Assembly: GCA_023435895.1 (NCBI GenBank) | Contig: JAEZLH010000027.1 | Span: 62,001 to 126,000 of the forward strand | Reading direction: 5' to 3' | Length of the DNA stretch: 64,000 bases | Source of the DNA: Bacillota bacterium | GTDB taxonomy: Bacteria > Bacillota > Clostridia > Lachnospirales > Lachnospiraceae | In this document: positions 1 to 7,432 of the stretch, piece after piece | Layout of the letters: each line of letters starts with the position of its first letter | Position numbering within the stretch: position 1 is the stretch's first letter | Program-made: the position numbers and the translations under genes | Notes under the pieces: generated by a model | The model's database searches: none | What the model was told of the DNA's origin: nothing | The model's input: the letters and a program-made list of their open reading frames with translations, nothing else

Positions 1-75
1 GTAGCTGCAAGCTTTTTGGAAGCTTATCCGGGTGCTTATTTACTTAAAAAGGTATTAGTTACTTTTATCTCATAA
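1..75 (+). CDS. C-terminal end of an unidentified (possibly membrane) protein, truncated by window edge
   Basis: Frame 1 is open from the first base to a TAA at 73-75 and encodes a 24-residue tail with a hydrophobic, lysine-containing end (LLKKVLVTFIS). In related Clostridia spoIIM (stage II sporulation protein M) often lies just upstream of xerD, and a membrane-like C-terminus fits that, but the fragment is too short to identify. No promoter is obvious in the 68-bp gap to the next gene, so the two may be co-transcribed. Confidence 0.4.
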   Translation, partial: VAASFLEAYPGAYLLKKVLVTFIS

Positions 76-143
76 CATAATCATGATTCACAATACGGTA
101 CAATACTTCAAAACTGATTTTTGAGAAAACCAGGGAGGTAGGA

Positions 144-1019
144 ATGGAACAGTATATCAATGATTTTATTAAGTATTTGCAGGAAATTAGACATGCTTCA
201 AAAAATACGTTGCAGGCTTATCAGAACGACCTACGGAAATTACAAAATTTCTTGGAGAACCAAGGCATTAATTCTGTTTTAAAAATTAGTGAAACCTGTT
301 TGAATTCCTATGTCCTAACATTGGAAAAAGAAGGACTGTCAGCTTCTTCCGTATCAAGAAATATCGCCGCTATGAAAGCGTTTATCTTGTATTTGATGAA
401 GAACGGTATCATTCAAGGAGATCCTTCCGAACGAATTAAGCCACCGAAGGTTCAAAAAAGGACACCCCAAATTCTTGATACGAAAATGATGGACAAGCTT
501 TTGCATCAACCGGATTTAAAAACCAAGAAAGGAATTCGTGACCGCGCAATTCTTGAGTTGCTTTATGCCACAGGAATCAAGGTAACGGAATTGATTTCAA
601 TTAAAGTAACTGATGTAAATATGAAGGCTGGTTTTATAACCTGTGGAGAGCGAAGGGAACGAAATATCCCTTTTGGTAAATCTGCCAAGAACGCATTACA
701 AGAGTATTTAAAGGTACGACCTGAGAATTTTGACAGGACGAACAGTGAGATCCTTTTTCTTAACACCTCAGGGGAACAGCTAAGCAGACAGGGATTGTGG
801 AAAATATTAAAGACCTATGCAAAGGCAGCAGGGATAGAGACGATTAACCCTAATGCAATCAGACATTCCTTTGCGGCACATCTGATTGACAATGGTGCAG
901 ACATTGGAAGTGTTCAAGAGTTCTTAGGTCATTCCGATATTACAACAACCCAGCTCTACTTGCCACAAAGCTATAAGAACAGTAGGGAAGTGTATATGAA
1001 TACTCACCCAAGAGCATAG
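144..1019 (+). CDS. xerD: XerD-type tyrosine recombinase with altered active site
   Basis: 291 aa, full length for XerC/XerD, which resolve chromosome dimers at dif. The N-terminal SAM-like core-binding domain covers about residues 1-95 and the catalytic domain about 110-285, ending in the typical HPRA. The nucleophile Tyr272 (TTQLY), Arg240 and His263 (LGHSD) are present. The first catalytic Arg of the ATGxR motif is Lys146 (AAG). The His of HxxR is Asn237 (AAT). The beta-hairpin carrying the catalytic Lys is about two residues short (CGERRER, 167-173). A GGGAGG ribosome site at 133-138 supports the start. Its last codons are repeated in tandem past the stop. It may be a degenerate XerD paralogue; a functional copy may lie elsewhere. 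Confidence 0.85.
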   Translation: MEQYINDFIKYLQEIRHASKNTLQAYQNDLRKLQNFLENQGINSVLKISETCLNSYVLTLEKEGLSASSVSRNIAAMKAFILYLMKNGIIQGDPSERIKPPKVQKRTPQILDTKMMDKLLHQPDLKTKKGIRDRAILELLYATGIKVTELISIKVTDVNMKAGFITCGERRERNIPFGKSAKNALQEYLKVRPENFDRTNSEILFLNTSGEQLSRQGLWKILKTYAKAAGIETINPNAIRHSFAAHLIDNGADIGSVQEFLGHSDITTTQLYLPQSYKNSREVYMNTHPRA

Positions 1020-1100
1020 GGAAGTGTATATGAAATACTCATCCAAGAGAGTAGGGGAATGTATATGAAATACTCATCCAAGAGCATAGGGAAATGTATA
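981..1100. repeat. 35-bp tandem repeat, three copies plus a part, spanning the xerD stop codon
   Basis: Copies at 981-1014 (34 bp, within the gene), 1015-1049, 1050-1084 and a partial one at 1085-1100. Each contains GTGTATATGAA(A)TACTCA then CCAAGAG. Copies 2 and 3 carry one extra A, so they do not extend the protein in frame. Confidence 0.9.
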
Positions 1101-1181
1101 ATGCAAATATTGAATGATTTGAACATCTTATGCATTTTCATCTATGCATGAGTCCTATGTGTAAATTATCAGTGCTTCAGC

Positions 1182-1244
1182 ATAGGCGCATTCATTCTAT
1201 TGCTTTATGCAATTTGCCAACTGTGTAGAAAGGCTATTTGACCC
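1182..1244. repeat. Dispersed 66-bp hairpin repeat, copy A
   Basis: Shares the core TTGCTTTATGCAA-TTGCCA with copies at 8886, 9877 and 40548. This copy lacks five bases after TTGCCA. A diverged piece of the upstream extension (GAACATCTTATGCATTTTC) lies at 1121-1139. Confidence 0.75.
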
Positions 1245-1340
1245 CAACATCATCAATAATGGGTGTTTGAAAGACAACGAAAAGCAGAGGGTAATAAATA
1301 GAAAGCATTGTCACTTTCATAGAACCATAAACGATGATTT

Positions 1341-1425
1341 AAAGGAATTATTTTCATGGTAATTTGTTAATTCAAGAGAGAGATAGCTTGAATTGGATAA
1401 GGATTATTGTGAAAATAATTCCTTT
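1341..1425. terminator. Nested inverted repeat, possible terminator
   Basis: Perfect 16-bp arms AAAGGAATTATTTTCA (1341-1356) and its complement (1410-1425) enclose a second 8-bp inverted repeat (1369-1376 with 1387-1394). The right arm runs into CTTTTTA. It could terminate transcription, or be a small palindromic element. Confidence 0.45.
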
Positions 1426-1494
1426 TTATGTCGGTAAATGCTCTACTAAGTAAAATAAGTAAAATACGTGAAAACGTAATTTCTTTGGTCGATT

Positions 1495-1896
1495 TTAAGT
1501 GACATTTTTAATAATCAATGGTGTTGAGGAAGAAACTTCAAAACCCAAATGGGTATAGAATTCAATCTTATCCTCTTTTTCTGCCATAAGAATCAAATAT
1601 AGATAATTCTTATAATGATCTTTTATTCTGGATACCAGTTCCCTCCCAATTCCTAATCCTTGGTAGGAAGGATTAACCAGTACATAATGAACATAGGCTG
1701 TCATCTCACTGTCATCTAAGGCGTTAATTAAGCCGATTAGCTTGCTTCCATCCCAGGCGGAAATAACGGTGGAAGAATGATTCATCGCCTGTTCAAGGCG
1801 GGAGGGGTATTTGGCAGAGAGCCAGTTGACGGAAAGAAATAAATCTTCTAAATCGGTTGCCTGAAAATTCAGTGCATTCTTATAGGTAATATCCAT
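1495..1896 (-). CDS. GNAT-family N-acetyltransferase
   Basis: About 133 aa from the ATG at 1896, preceded by AAAGGA about ten bases upstream. An in-frame TTG at 1926 would add ten residues but has no ribosome site. The acetyl-CoA-binding signature is visible in the middle (VNPSYQGLGIGRELV), followed by the usual C-terminal GF strand (HLGFEVSSSTP). Members transfer an acetyl group to small molecules or protein amines; nothing here shows the substrate. Same strand as the next GNAT gene and 72 bp downstream of it, so they may be co-transcribed. Confidence 0.8.
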   Translation of the reverse strand: MDITYKNALNFQATDLEDLFLSVNWLSAKYPSRLEQAMNHSSTVISAWDGSKLIGLINALDDSEMTAYVHYVLVNPSYQGLGIGRELVSRIKDHYKNYLYLILMAEKEDKIEFYTHLGFEVSSSTPLIIKNVT

Positions 1897-1968
1897 ATAG
1901 ACTGCATCCTTTCTGGTTGATGACAATAGGATCTTATGCTAAATTCTATATCCTAAAAACAGTGGTTG

Positions 1969-2421
1969 TTATAAATTTAATTTCATGCACACAGATTCCT
2001 CCATGTTTTCATAGGGAGGATAATTTGGTATGACTACGAAGCCAGTGCTTTTATATAAAGCAACAGCTCTGGCTAAAAAGTTTCCTGTCTCCAGTAATAA
2101 GCTTTGATAACCGCGTTCCTTTGCATTGTGAATGAGTTCTTCCAGTATGGTTTTGCCAAAATGCTGACCACGGTATTCCTCTTTCACAAACATTCTCTTG
2201 ATTTCTGCCGTATTCTGATCATATCTTCGTATCGCTCCACAAGCAATGGGAGTACTGTCCTTATATAATATTACAACAAGATCCATAGTTTTTGCCTGAT
2301 TAAAGGGGACAAATTTCTTTCGATTCTCAAAACCTCCCATTGCTACATTCAGTGAATGGTCAAGTGCATCACAAAGTGATATAAATTCCGGGTCATTTCC
2401 ATCCGTGTATTTCAAGTTCAT
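1969..2421 (-). CDS. GNAT-family N-acetyltransferase
   Basis: About 150 aa using the ATG at 2421, which has AAGGAG eight bases upstream; the open frame extends further upstream to 2532 but without a ribosome site. Shows the GNAT core with EEYRGQHFGKTILEEL as the acetyl-CoA loop and a C-terminal ALYKSTGF segment typical of the fold. Substrate unknown. Divergent from the LysR regulator at 2690, an arrangement in which a LysR protein often controls its neighbour; that link is inference. Confidence 0.8.
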   Translation of the reverse strand: MNLKYTDGNDPEFISLCDALDHSLNVAMGGFENRKKFVPFNQAKTMDLVVILYKDSTPIACGAIRRYDQNTAEIKRMFVKEEYRGQHFGKTILEELIHNAKERGYQSLLLETGNFLARAVALYKSTGFVVIPNYPPYENMEESVCMKLNL

Positions 2422-2689
2422 ATTGAAGCTCCTTTTCATAATTTTTAGGTAATTGCGAAACAAGATTATTGCTAGCATTGTATGTGCTACAGATAAGGTT
2501 TTCTCCTCTCCAATGCTTCTTCGACTTAACATCCTCCGAAATTAAATCTACCATGCATGTAATAGTTATTATTGAGATCCACAATTACTAATTCATGCTA
2601 TTGTTTGACTAAATTATAATTCAAAACTATACTATTTGTAAAATAGATAAGACAAATGATTATCATTCGATAATCGAATAGGAGACTAT

Positions 2690-3520
2690 ATGGATATTTT
2701 GAATTTAAAAACCTTTCTATTGGCAGCACAACGAAAAAATTTTACTCAGACTGCCGAGGAATTATTTGTTGCCCAGTCTACAGTAACAAATCGAATTGCG
2801 GAGCTTGAACGAGAATTAGGAAAGAAATTGTTTAATAGGGAGCGTAAAAAAGTTGAACTGACGCAGGAAGGAAAGCTCTTTCTATCCTACGCAAAAAGAA
2901 TAGCTGAGCTGGAAGAGGCGGCTTTCTTGAAGATTAATACCACATCCCGTTACCAGAATAGCTTACGCGTTGGTACCACGAATACGATTTATGAAACCGG
3001 TCTTTTCAGTGAATTGAAAGAGTATAAGAGTAAAAATCCAGGGGTTGCCCTAAAGGTAATATTAGGTCATTCCCAGGAATTATTACAGCAGCTTCAGGAT
3101 GGAATTATAGATATTGCATATACGTATATACCTTTGAATAAAAACGGTTATCGGTGTGAAATCTTTCAGGAGGATCGTCTGGTTTTGGTCACAGATTATC
3201 ACAATGAAGAATATAAAGACGGTATGCAAAAATCAGATTTAATCAGTATAGATTATTTAATGTGTAACTTTATGCTGCAGGGAATCGGAGAATTTATACG
3301 AGAGCTGTTTCCTCCCTATTATCAGTTTTCCTTTGAAATAGACAATAGTACAAAATTAATTTCATACTTGATAGGGGAGAAAAGTTATAGTTTCTTGCCG
3401 GAGAAGCTAATCGAATCCTATGTGAAGAAAAAGGTGCTGAGGCAGATTAAGTTGATAGACTTTCAAACACCGTTTATTATCAGTTACATAGTTCAAGAAG
3501 ATAATAGTTCAAGAAGCTGA
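2690..3520 (+). CDS. LysR-family transcriptional regulator
   Basis: 276 aa. The N-terminal winged helix-turn-helix (residues 1-60) has the family pattern LKTFLLAAQRKNFTQTAEEL followed by AQSTVTNRIAELERELG. The rest is the periplasmic-binding-protein-like effector domain (about 90-270). Slightly short for the family (usually 290-300). Start ATG has AGGAG six bases upstream. Transcribed divergently from the GNAT gene ending at 2421, so the AT-rich 268 bp between may hold both promoters and its operator. Effector unknown. Confidence 0.85.
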   Translation: MDILNLKTFLLAAQRKNFTQTAEELFVAQSTVTNRIAELERELGKKLFNRERKKVELTQEGKLFLSYAKRIAELEEAAFLKINTTSRYQNSLRVGTTNTIYETGLFSELKEYKSKNPGVALKVILGHSQELLQQLQDGIIDIAYTYIPLNKNGYRCEIFQEDRLVLVTDYHNEEYKDGMQKSDLISIDYLMCNFMLQGIGEFIRELFPPYYQFSFEIDNSTKLISYLIGEKSYSFLPEKLIESYVKKKVLRQIKLIDFQTPFIISYIVQEDNSSRS

Positions 3521-3640
3521 TAGATGTGAATGTTTATGTGTAAAGGTAAGGTTAGTACCAACACAGTGTGTAATGTATAACTACGGATAAAAGAGAGAGA
3601 AGTAATGATATGCTCCCTACTAGGTAAATTTCATTAAGTT

Positions 3641-3686
3641 AAGCAATTCATCCATACTGCTATAAAGTAGTATGGATGAATTGCTT
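3641..3686. terminator. 17-bp perfect hairpin
   Basis: Arms AAGCAATTCATCCATAC (3641-3657) and the complement (3670-3686) around a 12-base loop. No long T-run follows; likely part of the transcription end of the LysR gene. Confidence 0.6.
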
Positions 3687-3713
3687 ACTTGACAGACTTC
3701 ATATATATGTACG

Positions 3714-3750
3714 GCCCCCTTACGATTCAATGATTAGTAAGGGGGCTTTT
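3714..3750 (+). terminator. Rho-independent terminator
   Basis: GCCCCCTTA (3714-3722) pairs with TAAGGGGGC (3738-3746), followed by TTTT. Confidence 0.75.
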
Positions 3751-4022
3751 GTAAAAGATAAAGGTATATGCTAGAGGGTGCTTAAATTTTAAGGTATAGC
3801 AAGTTAGATGAACTCAATGGAAGAAACTTAAGACGAAGTTGAGAACCTATTAATACTTGGCATATAAAACGACTAGCAGTCGAAGAGGTCATTGGTTTGT
3901 GATACTAAAAAAGAATATTATGGTAAGACTTTAAAAAGAGCAATCCTTCCGGATTGTACATGAATTGTCGGATGGGACCATTTTATTTGTGCTATCCTTG
4001 TGATGAAATGGAGGTTATATAA

Positions 4023-4445
4023 ATGAATGCATTAGACAAATTGAATGGTTCTTTAGTGTATATTGAAGAAAATTTGGAAAACAATATTGATTTCAAGGAA
4101 GTAGCTAGGCTGGCATCTTGCTCGGAGAGATATTTCAGAAGAATTTTCTCTATTATTGCTGGAATTAACCTTTCAGAGTACATCCGTCGCAGACGACTTA
4201 CTATTGCGGCATTTGAGCTTAGTAATTTGAGTGTGAGGATTTTAGATATTGCCACTAAATATGGATATAGCTCACCAGACTCTTTTACAAAGGCTTTTCA
4301 AGCATTTCATGGCATAACACCGTCAAAAGCCAGAGGTTATGGACAATGGTTAAAAGTTTATTCAAGAATAACTTTCCTGCAAGTAGTCGATAAGGAGGAT
4401 ACTTATGAAGCCAAAGACAATGAAGATAATAACGGAAAACAATGA
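4023..4445 (+). CDS. AraC-family DNA-binding protein, effector domain missing
   Basis: 140 aa. The two helix-turn-helix motifs of the AraC domain occupy about residues 8-105 (VARLASCSERYFRRIFS; DIATKYGYSSPDSFTKAF; FHGITPSKAR). AraC proteins of this arrangement normally continue after the SRITF segment into a GyrI-like effector domain of about 150 aa. Here the frame continues only about 28 residues, very charged, and runs 41 bp into the next gene, which has its own strong ribosome site. It therefore looks like a gene truncated at its 3' end, though the DNA-binding domain is intact and might still regulate the methyltransferases downstream. Confidence 0.7.
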   Translation: MNALDKLNGSLVYIEENLENNIDFKEVARLASCSERYFRRIFSIIAGINLSEYIRRRRLTIAAFELSNLSVRILDIATKYGYSSPDSFTKAFQAFHGITPSKARGYGQWLKVYSRITFLQVVDKEDTYEAKDNEDNNGKQ

Positions 4446-5235
4446 ATTTCAGCATATCGAGGTTCTCAAGCGAAATAGAGAGAAAAGAAGTAAATATAAA
4501 GAGTTTTTTATTGAAGGCGTTAAATCCATAAATTATGCGATTCAATATAATTGGAATATCAAAACTTATGTATATTCAAGGGAGAAGCCACTCTCAAAAT
4601 GGGCGGAGAATGTATTATCAAATTCAAAAGCAGAATTACATTTAGAGTTACCTTTAAATCTAATGAAAAAATTGAGTGATAAGGATGAGGAACTATCTGA
4701 AATACTAGCAGTTATTAGTATGCCGGAAAATGATGTGTCAAGAATCAAGATAAAAGATGACATGCTGGTTGTCGTATTTGACAGGCCTTCAAGTCATGGA
4801 AATTTAGGCACGCTAATACGATCCTGTGAAGCATTAAAAGTTGATGGAATAATTATTACCGGGCATGCAATTGATTTATATGACCCTAAAACGATAAGGT
4901 CTAGTATGGGTACCTTCTTTTCTGTTCCTACTATTAGGTTACAGTCGCATAACGACTTGTTATTATGGTTTGATCATATTAAAAGTAGTATGAAGAATTT
5001 TAAGGTTATTGGTTCGACCTCAAAAGCAGATAAATCTGTCATTGATGCTGATTTAATTAATCCGATGGCTTTACTTATTGGAAATGAAACGAATGGATTG
5101 AGTAATAACTATAAAGCAATCTGTGATTTGCTTATAAAGATACCAATGGGCGGGAATATAACTTCGTTTAATGTTGCATGTGCCGCATCTATAATATTAT
5201 ATGAAATTGGGAGGCAACGCAAAAATATAATATAA
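4405..5235 (+). CDS. aviRb: AviRb-like 23S rRNA 2'-O-methyltransferase (SpoU/TrmH family)
   Basis: 276 aa. Residues 1-110 form the substrate-binding part with an LSKWAE segment. The SPOUT domain carries motif 1 FDRPSSHGNLGTLIRS (125-140), motif 2 LLIGNETNGLSN (223-234) and motif 3 IPMGGNITSFNVACAAS (246-262). The combination FDRPxSxGNxGxxIRS, GHAxDxYDPKxxRSSxG and LSKWA matches what is remembered of Streptomyces AviRb, which 2'-O-methylates a 23S rRNA uridine and gives resistance to avilamycin. The ATG has AAGGAGG eight bases upstream, inside the AraC frame. An AviRa-like gene follows 92 bp later, which strengthens the call. A generic TrmH-type methylase is the alternative. Confidence 0.75.
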   Translation: MKPKTMKIITENNEFQHIEVLKRNREKRSKYKEFFIEGVKSINYAIQYNWNIKTYVYSREKPLSKWAENVLSNSKAELHLELPLNLMKKLSDKDEELSEILAVISMPENDVSRIKIKDDMLVVVFDRPSSHGNLGTLIRSCEALKVDGIIITGHAIDLYDPKTIRSSMGTFFSVPTIRLQSHNDLLLWFDHIKSSMKNFKVIGSTSKADKSVIDADLINPMALLIGNETNGLSNNYKAICDLLIKIPMGGNITSFNVACAASIILYEIGRQRKNII

Positions 5236-5327
5236 TAGAACGTTCGAGATGTTTTACCATGTGCTTACAAAAAGAGTAATTGTAGCTAAAGAGAATAATT
5301 TGAGAGCCAGGAAAGGGATAAGGTACT

Positions 5328-6065
5328 ATGAATTATAGATTTGCTACAGAAAATTTAAATTATGAAGACTACTCAAGTGGTAGGGTATTTTACAGCCAGA
5401 AAGGAACAACTTCGTTTCCAGTCAGGTTAGCAAGTGAAATTTATCATTTATGTAAAACCATTTTGATTAATCAGGGGGTTGATAAGCCCTATGTATTATA
5501 TGACCCATGCTGTGGTGGTGCATACCTATTAACGTCGATTGGATTTCTGTATGGAGAAGAAATAATAAAAATTATTGCTTCGGATGTTGATGAAACAATT
5601 GTGCCCTTGGCTAAAAGAAATTTGAATCTAATATCAAAAGATGGTATCGATTCTCGCATAAGAGAAATTCAAGAAATGATTGCTGACTTTGGGAAGGAGT
5701 CTCACTCTGATGCACTGAAAAGTGCTTTGAATTTAAGAGCTACACTTGAAAAAATGGATAAATCTATAGAAATTAAATGCTTTGTTTCAGATGTTACCCA
5801 AAACAGAAATTTAATTAACGATGCTCATAATGTCAATATTATTATTGCTGATTTACCCTATGGAGACATGGTTAATTGGACTAGTATGCAGGACGAAAAA
5901 AAAGCTGTAGAGAATTTACTGGATAATGTGCTTCAGATTATTTCAAAGAAGTCAGTTGTTGCAATAATTTCAAAGAGTAAGACTAAGATAAGACATAAAG
6001 ATTATAAACAAGTGGAAAGGTTTGTGATCGGGAAACGGCAGATAACAATTCTGCAGGCTATATAA
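5328..6065 (+). CDS. aviRa: AviRa-like rRNA guanine methyltransferase
   Basis: 245 aa, the size of AviRa. A class I methyltransferase with a YDPCCGGAYLLT SAM-binding loop (58-69), an ASDVDET acidic end (84-90), the FGKES...ALN...RATLEK helical insert (121-142) and DLPYGDMVNW as motif IV (175-184). These correspond closely, from memory, to AviRa of Streptomyces viridochromogenes, which methylates a guanine in 23S rRNA domain V and confers orthosomycin (avilamycin/evernimicin) resistance. Ribosome site AAGG about six bases before ATG. Follows the AviRb-like gene; together they look like a resistance pair outside Actinobacteria. Confidence 0.75.
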   Translation: MNYRFATENLNYEDYSSGRVFYSQKGTTSFPVRLASEIYHLCKTILINQGVDKPYVLYDPCCGGAYLLTSIGFLYGEEIIKIIASDVDETIVPLAKRNLNLISKDGIDSRIREIQEMIADFGKESHSDALKSALNLRATLEKMDKSIEIKCFVSDVTQNRNLINDAHNVNIIIADLPYGDMVNWTSMQDEKKAVENLLDNVLQIISKKSVVAIISKSKTKIRHKDYKQVERFVIGKRQITILQAI

Positions 6066-6099
6066 TTAAACTTGATTATAGAATGGAGATATGAACGAA

Positions 6100-6163
6100 A
6101 AGAGGCCTCTCAGTTCAATCCGAAGTTAATAATACTTCATAATGATTTTTAAGAAAGCCTCTT
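6100..6163. terminator. Possible bidirectional terminator
   Basis: AAGAGGC (6100-6106) pairs with GCCTCTT (6157-6163), with an inner GAAGT/ACTTC hairpin at 6122-6138. It lies between the converging AviRa-like and DAHP synthase genes. Confidence 0.45.
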
Positions 6164-6178
6164 GTCACTTATGAATTG

Positions 6179-7210
6179 TTATAGAATACTGTCTGCAATG
6201 GTGTAGATCAGCTTCTCAGAATCAGCCCATCCAAGGCAGGGGTCGGTAATGGATTTGCCATAAATATGTTCGGATACCTTTTGACTGCCACCTTCAATAT
6301 AACTTTCAATCATAACACCCTTTACCATGCCGGAAATATCGGCGGATAATTTGCGGCTATGAAGGACTTCTTTTACAATACGGATTTGTTCCCTGTATTG
6401 CTTGTTGGAGTTGGAATGGTTGGCGTCAACGATAATGGCGGAGTTTAACAGGTCACGTTCATTGTACATGGAAGCGAGTAAAGTCAGATCCTCATAATGG
6501 TAGTTGGGGATGCATTGACCGTGTTTGTTGACTGCACCTCTTAAGATGGTATGTGCTAGGGGATTGCCGGAGGTTTCCACTTCCCAGGTACGATAGAGGA
6601 AGGTGTGACTTGCCTGAGCAGCTACCACGGAATTTAGCATTACAGAGAAATCACCGCTGGTTGGGTTCTTCATTCCTGCTGGGACATCCATTCCACTAAT
6701 CGTAAGTCGATGCTGCTGATCTTCAACAGAACGGGCACCTACTGCTACATAAGAAAGGATATCTTCCACATAGGGCCAATTTTCGGGATAGAGCATTTCG
6801 TCAGCAGCAGTAAGTCCGCTTTCTGCGATAGCACGAAGATGCATCTTTCTCATTGCAATCAGACCCTCTTGTAAATCAGGTTCCTTCTCAGGGTCAGGCT
6901 GATGAACAATACCCTTATAACCTTCTCCGGTAGTACGTGGCTTATTGGTATAGATTCTGGGAATCAGGATGAGCTTGTCCTCCACTTTCTCCTGAACCTT
7001 GGCAAGACGGGAAATATAATCACATACTGCATCTTCATTATCAGCAGAGCAAGGTCCGATGATTACCAGGAACTTATTGGAGTCTCCGGTAAATACATCT
7101 TTAATCTGTTTATCTCTATCCTTCTTACGAAGAACATCTTTGGCAGGCAATGGATATGCCTTCACGAGTTCTTCCGGAGTTATTACTTCTTTTACAAATT
7201 TGAAACTCAT
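6179..7210 (-). CDS. aroF: 3-deoxy-7-phosphoheptulonate (DAHP) synthase, class I
   Basis: 343 aa. Condenses phosphoenolpyruvate and erythrose-4-phosphate, the first step of the shikimate pathway to aromatic amino acids. Family landmarks are present in order: IIGPCSADN, the PEP-binding KPRTTGEGYKG, GARSVEDQQHR, TSGNPLAHTILRG and DANHSNSNKQ. It is the microbial AroFGH type without a regulatory ACT or chorismate mutase domain. Start ATG preceded by AGGGAGA. It stands alone on the minus strand; no attenuator or T-box was recognised upstream. Confidence 0.93.
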   Translation of the reverse strand: MSFKFVKEVITPEELVKAYPLPAKDVLRKKDRDKQIKDVFTGDSNKFLVIIGPCSADNEDAVCDYISRLAKVQEKVEDKLILIPRIYTNKPRTTGEGYKGIVHQPDPEKEPDLQEGLIAMRKMHLRAIAESGLTAADEMLYPENWPYVEDILSYVAVGARSVEDQQHRLTISGMDVPAGMKNPTSGDFSVMLNSVVAAQASHTFLYRTWEVETSGNPLAHTILRGAVNKHGQCIPNYHYEDLTLLASMYNERDLLNSAIIVDANHSNSNKQYREQIRIVKEVLHSRKLSADISGMVKGVMIESYIEGGSQKVSEHIYGKSITDPCLGWADSEKLIYTIADSIL

Positions 7211-7432
7211 TTTATCATTCTCCCTTATTTCACAATTTCATATATTTTATCCTTTTTTAATAGGTTAGTCAATCAAATTCCATGGAAAGTATTTGATATT
7301 ATGCCAAAAGTCTGCATAATAATACGTAATGAGTCGAAAAAGAAAAGTTCATATTCTTTTCATATGAATTGGTATATAATAGTAGATAAATGAAACATAC
7401 TAACAGGAGAATAAATAGCGGAGGATTTTATC

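Larger units (their letters stand above)
1020..1494. other. Intergenic region after xerD, 475 bp
   Basis: No gene seen. It holds the end of the tandem repeat, one copy of a dispersed hairpin repeat (1182-1244) and a long nested inverted repeat (1341-1425). Confidence 0.7.
3521..4022. other. Intergenic region, 502 bp
   Basis: Contains the two hairpins at 3641 and 3714; nothing else recognised in 3751-4000. The ribosome site GGAGG for the AraC gene is at about 4010. Confidence 0.6.

Noticed and set aside
6902..7393. 163-aa open frame on the plus strand
   Set aside because: It lies antisense to the DAHP synthase gene, has no ribosome site and no protein-like composition.
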